NCBI GenBank assembly: GCA_907164885.2
Contig: OU015495.1
Coordinates: 212,665,833-212,729,832, forward strand
Length of the DNA: 64,000 nucleotides
Source of the DNA: Dolomedes plantarius
Taxonomy: Eukaryota > Arthropoda > Arachnida > Araneae > Dolomedidae
Reading direction: 5' to 3'
Below the pieces are notes generated by a model, which was given only the letters and a program-made list of their open reading frames with translations, was not told the DNA's origin and did no database searches. This document shows, piece after piece, positions 1 to 13,887 of the stretch. A program made the position numbers and the translations under genes. The first letter of the stretch is position 1. Every line of letters begins with the position of its first letter.

Positions 1-1265
<1,265 letters not shown>

Positions 1266-1292
1266 TTTTAAAAAAATATTAAAGGAGAAAAA

Positions 1293-1592
<300 letters not shown>

Positions 1593-1627
1593 GGACGGAG
1601 TCAATTTTAAAAAAAATATTAAAGGAG

Positions 1628-2889
1628 TTTTGGTCTTTTATGGTAAAATAGTACTTAAAGATTTAAAAAAGGAACAAGAACTTACCTGTAAATAGGATAC
1701 TTTTATATAAATTGGTAAATTTGAAGTAATTTTTAATGTAATTTAGCTAAAACGCCTATCACTCTGCATCCTAATGCTACTATTTTAATTTCCTTCTCAC
1801 ACATGATACACATGACAGTTATCTTCAAAATGCCCCACAATCTAACAGAAATTTTAAAATAAAAAAAATGCACGCAATTTTATGTTCCAATATGAAAATT
1901 TTCCCCGATTCCTTATTCCTTTCCTTATAAAAACAGCCCCAAATAAAAAGAAAATATTTATTAAACATCAATTACTGTTTGTCATTTCATTAACAATAGC
2001 ATCTAAAACATTTCCTGAAAATTTTATCAAATTATGTACATTATTATGTGAGATATCATGATAACCGTAGAGATTTGTGCTAAAAATCATAATTCTGAGA
2101 AAAACGCATTTGAACTTGTTTGTCACTTCAATTTTGTAGCAGAAGATGTCTTTTTAAATAACTATAACTCTGCTTCTAATTGATGTAGAATGAAAATCAA
2201 ACCGTTTTGAAAAGAGAAAAGATTGAATTACATGATTCTTTCAAAAAATGAAACTGACCAAAATAGTCAAAAAATGACATTTTCAACGTAGGCAGTCACC
2301 TTAATAAGAGTGTTTTAACATTTTATCAATAAAGTTTTTAAAAATTAAATCTTAGAAATATTACTCCCCCTTCTTAAGGATTTTAAGACATTTAGAAATT
2401 CTTCACAATTATTCCAAGGTTTACAAAAACTAACTGAAATTTAATTACCGTTTATGAAGTCTTGAAACAATATTATACTAAACTTTTAATTGTGTGCACC
2501 AGGAAATTTTCAACATTAATTTTAGCTCTAGAATTTGAATAACTTTAGGGTCAGATGCATATAATTTACTGGAATATTCTTCGAAGAATTTTTAATGCCA
2601 TAATACTGAAATCTCTTCCATTCAAATTTATTAGTGTGTTTACACTAGTCATAATGTCTACCATACTCAGTGTGGTAGACTTAATGAATGCCCTGATTAG
2701 TCTTTTATTTTGGGTTGAACACGAAATAAATGTGTTTCGTTAATTCTTTTAGCTAAGTTAAAAATATTTAGGATTATAATAAAGTTGCATATATTTAACA
2801 CAGACTCTGTGTACAGTGAATAACCAGTTATAAATTTACTGTCTAAATTAAAGTATTTATTAAGCTTACTGAAATGTTCAAATTACATT
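1628..2889. other. Unannotated AT-rich spacer
   Basis: No gene, terminal repeat or RNA signature recognised. The only ORF above 60 codons, 2555-2743 on the plus strand, has a hydrophobic, AT-driven composition and no family signature. Confidence 0.5.
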
Positions 2890-3616
2890 TTAAGGGGACA
2901 GTGGACCTTCAAACCTAACTTTTTTTGTTTTAAATGGATTTGCTTGAAATTTGAATATGTGATCAGTGCCATAGATATGTAAAAGTGGTTAAAATTCAAA
3001 GATGAAATATTAATAATTTATGAATTATAAATTATTAATTATTTCAAAAATTGGCCTCATTAAAAATGTTCCACGCGCATTTATTTTGCATATAATATGG
3101 CAATTTTTATTTACAGGATACTTTATAGAACTAACAATGAAACTTATTGCTTATTTTAAGCATTCATTAAAAATCTAAAGAGAAAAAAATAATAATAGTG
3201 AAAACACCCTTTTTATGACTCAAAATACCTATAAATTGTCTTTTCAAGTAGAAAATTTAGAAATTCTGAGTTACGAAGCATATTTTTTTCAATAAGATTT
3301 ATTTGATATACAGTTAAGTATATAAAACTTAAATTTCAAAGCAATACGATCATTAGAAATGCGCCTGGAGCAGTTCGAATAGTCGTAAGACACGAAAATT
3401 TTTATTTTGAGAAAAACACATTTAAAGTTATTGCTATTACTAACCACATAATATCTAAATTAAATACAAATGCCCATAACTAGGAAAGTAATCGCAGAAA
3501 CTAAAAATTCTTTTTGCAACACATTCCTACTCGTCCGTAGTTTCACAATTTAATAAAATAAAAAAATCAAATTTTTGAACAAATTTCACAATTTTGAAAG
3601 TCCACTGTCCCCTTAA
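2890..3616. mobile_element. TTAA-flanked MITE, family A, copy 1
   Basis: A 727-bp non-coding element with terminal inverted repeats of about 24 bp, starting TTAAGGGGACAGTGGACC and ending in the complement (GTCCACTGTCCCCTTAA). Both ends carry TTAA, consistent with a TTAA target duplication. A second copy in the opposite orientation lies at 28424-29154 and matches over its whole length with scattered changes. The GG-start ends next to TTAA resemble the Kolobok superfamily more than piggyBac, whose ends usually begin with CC. That assignment is inference, because no transposase is present. Confidence 0.85.
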
Positions 3617-5689
3617 GCCAACAAAACCCTTGAAATATTTTCTCAGCGGTAAAAATGCACCGATTGTAGTTAACATTGTTTCAGAAAATCATTTTATAAT
3701 TTCATTAACATTTTAAAGTTAGTCAAGATAATTTTAGATATAATAGAGTATATCGTTTCCAACTCGACTGTAAATCTTTTTCTTAAAACAGGCAATTCTG
3801 ACAGGATATTTGAACCAAGGACCTAATCTTGAGGCCAGAAATTTTCCGACAGAACAGTCCGAACGAGGCAAGGAACTATGATTTTCTATTTCTGTTTCAC
3901 AAAAATGTCATTCATTTAATTCTTAGACACACAACAAAGAATGTTTGCATAGATTTTCTCGTTTATTTATTTCCGTTCTTTACAACGTTCCTGATACTTT
4001 TTTCCACCATAAAAAAAAAATGTTGTAGGCTTCTTGCAATTCCGTAAATTTTCTTTACATTAATCAAGCCCTAGCGTAATGATCATCTCTCGGAGTCATT
4101 ATCTGGTTCCCTCAGCTCAAGAGAGATACTTTACTGAACAAATCTGGCGATGTGAAGAAATGACATATTTAGAAGACCGAATATCCCCCATAAGTGTAAT
4201 ATTAGACACTCGTAAAATACACAATATTTTCTTTGCCGTACATATTAGTACTAATTAAACCTTTAAACAGTATCCCTTGTTTTTGCACTCTACCTGATAT
4301 TTTCATGTAGATACTTTGAAGTCTGAATGAAGGATAACCGAATAAATCCAGCTGTTTTATCCTAAACTAAGCTTAAAACCTGGATATCATTCATTTATTC
4401 ATAATGAGAATCGCTAAATAGTGTTTAACACGGAATTTATTTAAGTTAAGAAAGCAGGATGCCTAATGACATAAGTCTATTTATGACACACAAAAAAGAA
4501 GAAGGAATTCAAGATTATCCTAAGAACATAACGAATCAGTAAAATGCATAAATTATTTATATTTGAAATTAAAGTCTCAATTTACAAGACCTTATGACTA
4601 GCATATAAGTTTAGATAATTTTGTGTGTCTGATTCAGCGAATAGCTTATGTAAAGGCTGATTCATTAAATTTGAGGCATTCGGGTATTTCTTGAGGTGGT
4701 AACATAATTTAAAATTTTTATAAAAATAATTCTGAATACATTTAAGAGGATGATGATATCAGCACCTGAAGTGCGTTTTTCGGCATGTTGGGTTTTTCCA
4801 TTTCTCGTCTTTAAATTCTTATAAGTCAAGAACCGTTAAAGATGAATGGTTGAAACTTGTAACATGTCTTTTTCAACTATTTTACTTCAATTTTGAGCAA
4901 ATTTGAAAGCAAATTTTGAGCTGAATGAAAGCAAGATTTGAGCAAATTTCAAATTTTTCAGCAAATTTGAAAAAAATATTTACTTTTGAAAATCGGATTT
5001 TTAAACATAAGTTACAAAATTTTTTTCGTAATTTTTAATCTAAATATTTTAAATTTTTTTAAAAATTAATATTTTAAAATATGGTGAATCAAAATTAAAA
5101 CTTAAATATGTCTGTTTCATTAAATGAAAAAATTTGAAATTCGACAAATAATATTTCGAGTTATAACGATTTTAAACTAATATACTGTCATTAAAAATTT
5201 TAAATTTAAAATTTTTTTAAAAACTTTTTGAGAAGTTTTATGATGTGATTTTGTTTACGAATTATATGGTTGACCATCACAAAAAATTTAAAATTTTAAC
5301 TCGATAAATAAAAAAATTTTCAAAATGTGTCCCGGACCCCATTAAATGCGAGATTAATAGTTATAACAAGAAGTATCTGGATAAGTAGTTTTTTTTTTCA
5401 GTTTGTCGCATTTTAATGTCATTTTACATGCAGATACCAAGCTCGTTTAACCAATTCATGCAAAAATAATGAAAAATGGCATTTTTTTGAGAAACACTTT
5501 ATTTATTTTTCTGCATGATCAATCTGAATGTCGGTACAATGGTCCACCGATTTTCAATTTTTTTAATCTCCTCCGTAAAGTAGAATCTGTCTAAGTCTGC
5601 AAATAAGCGTTTGTTTCACTAATCACTTAGGAATTTGTTGCATTTTTCAGCCGTGCAAAAACGATTTTTTTTTTGTATTTGGGAACAAA
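3617..5689. other. Unannotated spacer with low-complexity A/T segment
   Basis: No gene recognised. The stretch at about 4880-5320 is rich in AAATTT-type words with reiterated GAGCAAATTTGAAA motifs. The short ORF at 3829-4047 has no family signature. Confidence 0.5.
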
Positions 5690-6840
5690 CATCTATCCGA
5701 GGTGGCTCAAGGATATAGAAGATATAGATAAGGAATATTATATATCAAGGAATAATTACATAATTTTTATATGAAGGATATACACCCTCCTCAAATCTGG
5801 TGAATACGGAGGGTATGGGACAATTTCGAAGTTTTGTCCCTACAACCCTAAAACTGGAGCATAGTCATGATGGAAAAGAACCTTTTCTCTAAAACTGCCC
5901 TATTCTTCAATTTCGCTATTTAAGTGATTCAGTAATGAGGAATAGTGAAGCCCGGTGGCGTAGTGGTTAAAAGCGTAAAGCTGCCATCCCACAGGTCCAG
6001 GGCTCGACCCTGCGACTGGGCAAGGTCGACTCAGCCTTTCATCCCTTGAGTGGGTCGATAAAATGAGGACCAAGTATGCTTGTGAACTAAACTCTGGGGG
6101 TCCCACGTCAGGTTGACCACCTGTCTGAGATATATGCCGTATGGCACCCCAAGGTCAAGAAAGCGGAGATGGGTACCGCCGGCCCTGGTCCACATCGGAC
6201 TGTTGCGCCGTGAGTTTAGTTAGTTTAATGATGAATAGTACTCCTGCATCATTACTGGACTTGCACATTGCAATGTTTATTGGCATCATTGCTTGCAGTC
6301 TCTCTGTTATTGTTTTGGGCATTTCCTCATAGTCGATAATGATTACACCATGGGCGTCCAAAAAACATAAGGCCTGAACCCTTCCCGCTGATGTCGCTTT
6401 CTTCGGAGCGGATTCAAGCTGCTTCAACACGCTGTTTCGACAGGAGTTTTATTTCCGACTGATGGTGACATTCCAAAGCTCCCTCAACAGTTACTAAACC
6501 ACCCCAAAACTCAGTGTGATTTCTTTGATATCACTCTAAATTGTGTTTACTCGTTCTGGTTTTTATCGAGCCCACCTCGTCGACAACTTTCTCATATCCA
6601 AACATTCATGCAAAATATTAAATACACGCTTTCTTATGAAATATAACCCAGCCTCAGAAATCTCATGCACTTTTATTCTTCTTTCCATTCTCCCCCAAAT
6701 AATGGAATTTTTCAGTAGTTACTTGCGTAGTGACGGTAGTCTAGCAGGGCGACCAGAACGTTCTTCGAGTAATTGGCTTAGTTTTCGACTTTTTGAGCTG
6801 CCACTAAGTTCGTTGCACTGATGAAGAAGCTCCTTTGTAG
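5690..6840 (-). pseudogene. mariner transposase relic, split by a SINE
   Basis: Reading the minus strand from about 6840 downwards, mariner-type blocks appear in the expected order. First is a helix-turn-helix region ending in NILHECLDMRKLSTRW (about 6580-6640). Next is the catalytic-core segment with SAPKKATSAGR and HGVIIIDY followed by KTIT (6300-6430). After the SINE insertion come an FHHD block (about 5865-5880) and YPPYSPDL (about 5785-5815). Several stops and frameshifts separate them, so the gene is dead. The DDE/D transposase of this family cuts and pastes DNA at TA sites. Inverted repeats were not located. The SINE at 5947-6226 lies in the core and must be younger than the mariner copy. 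Confidence 0.65.
5947..6226 (+). mobile_element. tRNA-derived SINE inserted in mariner relic
   Basis: The head carries pol III-type boxes: an A-box-like TGGCGTAGTGG and a B-box-like GGGCTCGACCCTG about 45 bp later. The body is GC-richer than its surroundings and the 3' end is a TTAG/GTTT-rich tail. It is bracketed by a 13-bp target duplication with one mismatch: AATGAGGAATAGT at 5934-5946 and AATGATGAATAGT at 6227-6239. That supports retroposition. SINEs encode no protein and rely on LINE machinery. Confidence 0.8.
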
Positions 6841-7175
6841 CTTCCAAACGGCCGTATGCAAAATAATTGCATCTTATTTGTGCTTTATTTACGTTGGTTT
6901 TCCTGTTTGTTCTTCGAGTATTTTATATTTACTAGCCGCTGCGCGACCAGCATGGTCGCTTTTAGTTCTATACTTTCTTTTGCTAAACAACTCAACTGAA
7001 AGTAACATATGTAAGGAATGTTACCATTACCTGTCATCATAAATATAGGTTGTAAAGGTGTATTCTTCATAAGGCTGATTCTAAAACATCGTGATTAAAA
7101 AGTATTAATTTCCATTACTACAGAACAAAGTTAAAGATAAGACGGAGAAACCCAACACCAATGATTTTAAAAATT
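6841..7175. other. Unannotated spacer
   Basis: No gene recognised. It contains a short GC-rich patch (CCGCTGCGCGACCAGCATGG, about 6938-6957) of unknown origin. The patch could belong to the same element as the Arg-rich relic at 7487-7708, but this is not shown. Confidence 0.35.
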
Positions 7176-7452
7176 ACATCCCTCTCTGTATGAACTATTT
7201 TTCAAAATTAAGACATCTACACTTTATCATTATATCAAATAAGAAAGTGTTGGGGAAATTTTTTTCACTAAAAAAATGGAGTAAGAATTCTGCAAGTACT
7301 AAAATATATAGTATGGATTACATCACTTTTTGTATGTACTATCGTTCCCAATTCAGATATCTACACTTAATCATATCAAATAATAAATTGTTGGGAAAAT
7401 TTCTTCACTTATAAAATGGAGTAAAATAAAATGGAGTCAGCAAGTACTGAAA
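7176..7452. repeat. Diverged tandem duplication, ~140 bp unit
   Basis: Two adjacent units, from about 7176 and about 7320, share an order of motifs: ACATC..CT.TGTATG.ACTAT, then ATCTACACTT.ATCAT, then TTGGG.AAATTT and AAATGGAGTAA, then GCAAGTACT. They have many substitutions and small indels, so the duplication is old. No coding function is evident. Confidence 0.7.
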
Positions 7453-7486
7453 AAAAGTGTAGAAAATTAACTATTACTGGCTGTAA

Positions 7487-7708
7487 TTAGCTATGCCGGC
7501 GATGGTTAAGCCTAACCTCGCGATCATTTATTCTCTCTCTTAATGAATTATTTCTTCTTCTCTTTCGTTCTTGAGACTGTTCCCAATTTTCACTTGATCG
7601 TGCAACTCGCTTTTGAGCATTCCTGATTTCAGTGCGTAAATCCATGTTGTCACGCGGTTGCAAATTGCGCACGGCCGCTAATGATCTGGTAGTAGCAGCC
7701 GTTGCCAT
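7487..7708 (-). pseudogene. Arg-rich ORF, possible Helitron N-terminal relic
   Basis: A 73-codon open frame rich in Arg, Asn and Glu, with RNAQKRVARSSENWEQSQER followed by several RR and RE pairs. The composition and spacing resemble the arginine-rich N-terminal segment of arthropod Helitron Rep/helicase proteins, which precedes the rolling-circle replication domain. No Rep or helicase motif follows, so at most this is a fragment. The next upstream feature is a TACGCG(TA)n segment at about 7748-7771. The assignment rests on composition only. Confidence 0.35.
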
Positions 7709-7962
7709 TCGGAGTGTATAAATATCGTCTATTTTTGTGCCGCATACCTACGCGTTATATATATATATAGATTCGATCACAACCAAAGTGATAATTACCT
7801 TCAAAATCCTTCTAAGTGAAGATGCAGAATGAATGTAATATTTAGCAAGTCTAGATTTAGTCGTTTTGCCTCTTAAATAGCAATGTTTTGTCAACATGCG
7901 GGGTTTTTTTCGCCATTGGGGGAACAGGAACAGGTGCTGTCAATTACAATGGTTGTGAAACA

Positions 7963-8200
7963 CATACTAAGCGTCTAATGTGTTTGCAATTTGAAAAAGC
8001 ATGCTAAATGTGAGAGCGGCAACAATTTTGGTGCAATGGCCCAATCTCCCGAATTTTATACGGACGTATCGAGCGTTCATGGTAAACACTCCCTGGTTAA
8101 AGTTACATTTTAAGCCTAGCTATCAAATGAAAAATTATTGAATAGTTAAATGTTCCTGCAATTCTTTTTGCCACAAAATAACATCGAAAAGGAACTACAG
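7963..8200. repeat. 238-bp repeat, copy 1 (partial piggyBac-type MITE)
   Basis: This segment is a close direct copy of 8481-8718, 518 bp downstream, with a handful of substitutions. Copy 2 lies inside a TTAA-bounded MITE at 8460-9030, so copy 1 is best read as a fragment of a second member of that family. It stops exactly where the pogo-type MITE at 8198 begins. Confidence 0.7.
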
Positions 8201-8370
8201 TGGAATCTCGATCTATCGTTTTTCAAGGGACCGATTGAAATGAACGTTAAATGAGGGAAAACGTTAGATGCAGAAACATAACAAAGCAATAGGATCGTTG
8301 GGGCTGGATAAAATGTACGACACATACAGAAAAACGATGGATCCGAAAACGATCGATCGAGATTCCACTG
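8198..8370. mobile_element. Short pogo/Tigger-type MITE
   Basis: A 173-bp element with terminal inverted repeats starting CAGTGGAATCTCGATC and ending GATCGAGATTCCACTG. TA dinucleotides flank both ends (8196-8197 and 8371-8372), as expected for Tc1/mariner superfamily transposition. The CAGTGGAATCTCG-type start is typical of pogo/Tigger non-autonomous elements. No coding sequence. Confidence 0.85.
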
Positions 8371-8459
8371 TATTCGGGATGACAGCATGACTAAACAACA
8401 GTGCGACTGACATTAACTAGCATTTATAATAAATCAAAGTAAGTAAGACAGAATTAACG

Positions 8460-9030
8460 TTAACCTTTTAACTGTCTTGTCATACTAAGCGTCTAATGTG
8501 TTTGTAATTTGAAAAAGCATGCTAAATGTGAGAGCGGCAACAATTTTGGTGCAATGGCCCCATCTCCCGAATTTTATACGGACGTATCGAGCGTTCATCG
8601 TAAACACTCCCTGGTTAAAGTTACATTTTAAGCCATGCTATCAAATGAAAAAATATTGAATAGTTAAATGCTCCTGCAATTATTTTTGCCACAAAATGAC
8701 ATCGAAAAGGAACTACAGGTCTCGGGCACGGCACTTTCGTTCCAAAATGTCCTGTCTGAGTACCACTGGGGGTAGATTATTTTCTTGCATCTTAATGTCG
8801 AACCCGAATCTATCTCGGGACAAGTTCATTTGGGCTTTATTCAATAGATGGCAGCACTAGTATTCTATACAATATCTTGAGAGGTATACAATATCTTGAG
8901 AGGTTTTTGCTTTATTCAGTAGATGACAGTTTTTGTACGTTATTTTGTACTAAACATTTGATTTTTGTAATAATAAAAAAAATTGACATTTTCCAAAGTC
9001 ATCAAAATAACTTGACAATTAAAAGGTTAA
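8460..9030. mobile_element. piggyBac-type MITE with TTAA ends
   Basis: The left end begins TTAACCTTTTAACTGTC and the right end reads GACAATTAAAAGGTTAA, giving inverted repeats of about 17 bp with TTAA at both borders (8460-8463 and 9027-9030). TTAA duplication and a CC start are piggyBac hallmarks. It is 571 bp long and non-coding. It contains the second copy of the 238-bp repeat (8481-8718) and a small tandem duplication of TACAATATCTTGAGAGGT at about 8866-8901. Confidence 0.65.
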
Positions 9031-12000
9031 TAAAACATTGATAAGAGCTAAAAATGGGTCTTACAAGTATATAATGTAAATATGTCTCTTTTTCATGTAT
9101 TTCATGTAATTCGGGATAAACAATTCAGAGTAATTCAAGTGTATGCTAGTTCTTTTCAAATTTTCAAACCTTCTTTGTAAATTTAACTTTACATCCTCAA
9201 AGTATATGCATATTACTTTTTTCCTGATGCGGAGGCAGTTGTGCGACATTCGCCGTTTTTTTATTCACCGAAAAGTCTTGCTGTCTACTTTATTGTGGGA
9301 GCACTATTTTAGGTGAGGAAAAATTGCTCCCTATGAGGAGACACAACACGTTGAATTTTACCACGCATATTGTTTCGCAAATTTATGCTGCTTATTAAAA
9401 CATGATAATTTTTTCAGTTGTCTGTGTCTGGTAGGACTTTAGTATAATCGAACTCACACAGTAGAAGAACAGCAGACATAATTCATTTTTGAAAAAAATA
9501 ATTTAAACTACATAAAGATATCTAAAATTTGGAATGGAGCGCATCATTGGTGTTTAACTTACTATTCTAGCTCCTGTAGCAGGACGCTGCATCAAGGAAA
9601 ATTTTGACAGCGTTACCTTTAATACGACCTGAACTTATATTTTTAAGCGATTAAAATGAAACCGAATTTTACTTATTCCCTCCATCACAACATACATATT
9701 TAAAATTAAATGAAATACTTTGTTCTTTTCTAATATAGTAAACATAAAAAAAAAATGTCTCACAACATTAAGGAAGAAAGATTATCATATTTTTTCCCTC
9801 TTATAATTGTAAAGAATTCCATGAGAAACTTTCTTAATTTCTTTGTTAATTTATTTATTTAGAGTCCGAAGGACATATTTTTGAGATAAAAAAAATAATC
9901 GTTGATTAACTCAGGCTTTTCAAAAGCTTCCATGTGTTTCAGTTAAGATAGATTATTATATTCGGAGAGAATAAAGAAATTTACTCTTTCAAATAAAGGA
10001 AATCTGTTTCAATTACCGTATACAATTTTCTTGATTTGATGTAAAAGGTATTTATATACTAAAATAACATTTTTTGTTGCACAGATTTTATAATAATAAA
10101 TAAAATATTAATGATTTGCAACAAATATAAGAAGGAAATATATTGAGACGAAATAATTTAAGTTGAAGTTGTTGAATATGTTATCATTAGATAAATATTT
10201 TTTTCTTTGAAGTTTATTGGACTTGCAGTGAATTTCCAAATTAACGTTATAAGTGAGAATGAACAAGAAAAATGTTTATATAATGTTAAGTAGAAGGAAA
10301 TTATTCTTTCTAATTTTACAAAATGAAAAGAAATTGTAGGGAATCTTTTAAAAGAAGGGTATTTTTCATGATAAATATATATTATAGTGTAATGGTTTAA
10401 CAAAGCATATAAATGGATTATCAGTTAAAAAGAAGGTAAAAAGATGATAAAACAAAGGAAAATTTGATATCAAATAAAGTGGATAAAGCTCAAATTGCTA
10501 TGTTTGTTATTATCAAAAAATCTGTTTTAAAGCCCATAAACGAATTTCTTAAGCTCATTATATATTTTATCTCTTAATATTTTATTTCCGGCGTCGACAC
10601 ACATAGAAACTTATTTATTTATCAAAAAAATTAAATAATTCTTGCTAATCTTGAAGTTTTTAATCTACCAACATATCGCGAAGCCATCCTCACGACACAA
10701 AATAATCTGTTTTTAAAAATTTCAGGAAATTTTAAAAACTCGTAATGCTGTCTTATACACGATCATTGTTCTTGTTATAAAAACACATTTTTTAGGATAT
10801 CTTGTTAATTAAAAACACTGTTTAAATCTTTTTTTTACCTTATAAGATCTGTTCATTATATAAGAAATCTTCTTACCTCTTCAAGTATGTACAAACCAGA
10901 AAAAAAGAGAAATAAGTATGTCCTTGTTATTATAATTAGCCATTATCGCTTAACACACCTCTTTTCCCCACTTTTGGTTATTAAACTTTGGTGTTTAGTG
11001 TGATCTTACAGAAATTATTAAATTATTTTTGAGGAAAAAAATAAACTAATTAGCTTATATCTCTAGCATATAATTATATATAAATACCCCAGAGAAGAGG
11101 ATTAGAGGCCACTTTGCGAGAAGATGGAAAAAAATCGAGTGCGGTTGACGCTTTTACGTAACAGAATTCTTAACGCATGCTTAAAACTCTGAAAAGATGC
11201 TATCTCACTAGGGTCGCTTCGGAAGTGCTTTACTTTCCTTTCAAAAAATATGCTTGCGAAGTTTATGGAAAGGTGTTCGTAGTTAAAGCAAGTTCAAGAA
11301 AGTTTTAATAACTTTTTTATCTATACTTGCCAAATTGGATTTGTATATTTTTAACTGATCTTTCTAAAAATTTTAATTTAAACTGTTATAGAGAAAATAA
11401 CTCACTTCTACCCAGACTTGTGTATATAATTTGAAGTGGCACTCTAAATGAATTTAATACAAACACAGTTTATACATGAAACAATGTTTATTGAATTCGT
11501 TGCACATATAGAATTTGCTTTTACAGCAATAAGCATACGTACTACTTGTACGGAATATATATTAACATTCAATAGAAATACACATTGCAAATACTCACAA
11601 ACCAGCAGTACTGCTACGTAAACTTTGGGCCCCCTAAGCACTAGCGCAGGATAACACCTGGAGCTACTTACCCCGTAGCTCCCTCTCGCTTATCTATCAA
11701 CCTTAACAACCTCTTTCAACCCTAACAACCTTTTTTATTAATGACGCTGCATGGTATTTAGACTAAGTGCGTATGCATATCTCAAGCAGCTTCTTTAATC
11801 CATTCACTCAAAAATTCGATTCTTGTGAATCGAATCTTGTGTATACCTTACACGGTTCGATATACATTTCAGGACATTTAGTCTTTGGTTTATGATCACA
11901 CCGAGAATATTTCAAAATTTATTTATAGTAAACATTGCCTTAGAATATCTAAGTATCACATCTGTAAAGTTGAGATAACATAGACGTCAGGAAATTACTC

Positions 12001-13887
12001 GAACAGTCGAATACGAACATACATATTTCATCTAAAATTTAGGTAACAGCCATATTTACATCATTTAACCGTTTCTCGTAAATTTTTGCATATAATTAAG
12101 CAAATGGTTGCGAAACTCTTTAGTTCAGTAAAGTATTGCGGCACTGAATTCAGTCTTCCAAAATAACATAAGTTATAGTGATGACATAGAGTCTTTATAA
12201 TCTTAACTAGCTATTTAAAAAAATAATAGTAAGCAGAATTAGCAGTAGTCTAAAGTTGAAAGCGTCTGGGAATAATTTTAACGCTTTTAACGCCAAGCGT
12301 TTGAAGCGTTTCGTAGTATTACAGATTTTTACGTATTTTGTTTCTCTTAAATGCATACATTTAATTTTAGATGACAGTAAGTCTGGCTCAGTACACTATA
12401 CTCTGAACAGAACTCATAAATATCCGTTTGACTATCTATGCCTGCTCTGCTATTTAATTATTTTGAATGACTGCAAAATGGACATGAAAGTTTATTGAAA
12501 ACGTCGCACAATATTTATCTTTATATCGATTAAATGGGAAAACTTGTATTTTTTTAGAGAACTTTTTTTAAAAATTGTTTATTTACTGATACCTATACAG
12601 CTTGCTATTTGAAATTAATTTTAATTTAAAACGGTTTCTCTCTGATAATTTTTAAGAATTGTTTTTGTTGAGTAAAATACCATGTTACTAAATTTCAGTT
12701 TCCGAGCTCTGAAGAATAATTTACTAACGCAAAAACTGAAGTAATGGAATGGGGTATTCATAAGCTCATCGTGTATTTTATTTTATTATTGGATTATTCA
12801 CGATCTTTTATAAAATTTCTTTCCTAGGGTTCTGATTTGTAAAGCTCACAACAAGGTTACTCCACATCTGGGCTTAAACATAAAGAACTCGAAAACAAAA
12901 CTTGTTAATTTATTAATTTAATCATTTCCGCCGCAAAACTCTAACCGAGTGTACGTGTTGAAAGAGGGAAAACGTTTTTTTTAATTTCAAGCAGGGTGCA
13001 ACGTAGTCAATAATAAGAGAAGCGGTTCGCTTCAATTACTTTACTACGCTACCTTAAACACTACAACTACAAAAAGCAAGTTAGAATTTACAGTTGGAAT
13101 GTACAGCGAGTTAGAATTTACAGTTAGATATGTCAGGACGGCTTCGGGTTCAGACCACTCGGCCTATCAGGCCGAAAGACCAGGAGAGCTGCGTCCTCTC
13201 TTTCACTCAAAACAGATCTCTTCTTCGTGGAGTATTGGGGGTCTTCTTTTATACGTTCGGCGAATTCAAAAGCGTTCTCCGACGTTTTAAGTGCTCGTAA
13301 GTGTCCAAAGTTTATGGGATTCCACATGTTGCTATAGTGTCAAAATTCTGGAGAGTCCTCGAACCACTCTGGTATTTATGTCTTTTACAACGTCAGAACC
13401 GCATAGTACACAAAATTTATGGCCTCTTATCCTAGAGTTTATGAGACCGCTCACTTTAACATTTCGCCGATAGATGACAAGTTCATGTTGAGGGGTAGGA
13501 AAGAGCATCACAGACTTATATAATTACAATTTTCGTGTAGCAATGGAGACAACGTCACAACTGATATAAAATTATTCCCAAGTGTGCACCGGCACACAGT
13601 ATTAACGGCATAAAAGGTTAAATACATAAAAAATGAAAAAGAGTACATCTAAAACTGTCAACGTAGGACACAAAAAGCAAAAAAAAATAATAGATAAATA
13701 AAATAAATTATAACAAATTTGCAAATTAAAAGAGTCAAATCCAATCTGAATGGCCTAGATTCGGTCCATAGCTAACCCGTATCTACCATAGATATTCCTT
13801 GACAATGATGGGCATTACTTGATGTGTACAGCATGCCTCACCCTGCCAGACTTGCAGTGTGAAAATTAGGTTTAACGGTGTAAACGA
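9031..13887. other. Large spacer without recognised genes
   Basis: About 4.9 kb of AT-rich DNA. Short ORFs (9061-9249, 10158-10403, 11444-11641, 12256-12498, 13099-13327) show no family signature and AT-driven composition. A perfect 8-bp-arm hairpin (GGAGCTAC/GTAGCTCC) lies at 11660-11682. The 13.1-13.6 kb part is GC-richer, with a short direct repeat of AGTTAGAATTTACAGTT near 13080-13124, and could be an old LTR or DNA element, but I could not define its borders. Confidence 0.5.

Noticed and set aside
4743..5345. Further TTAA-type MITE (TTAAGAGGATG...GGACCCCATTAA)
   Set aside because: The two ends do not match as inverted repeats beyond TTAA.
13097..13601. LTR with TGTACAGC...GGCACACA ends
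   Set aside because: There is no target duplication and no partner, and the right side also resembles a piggyBac-type end (GGCATAAAAGGTTAA), so the borders are ambiguous.
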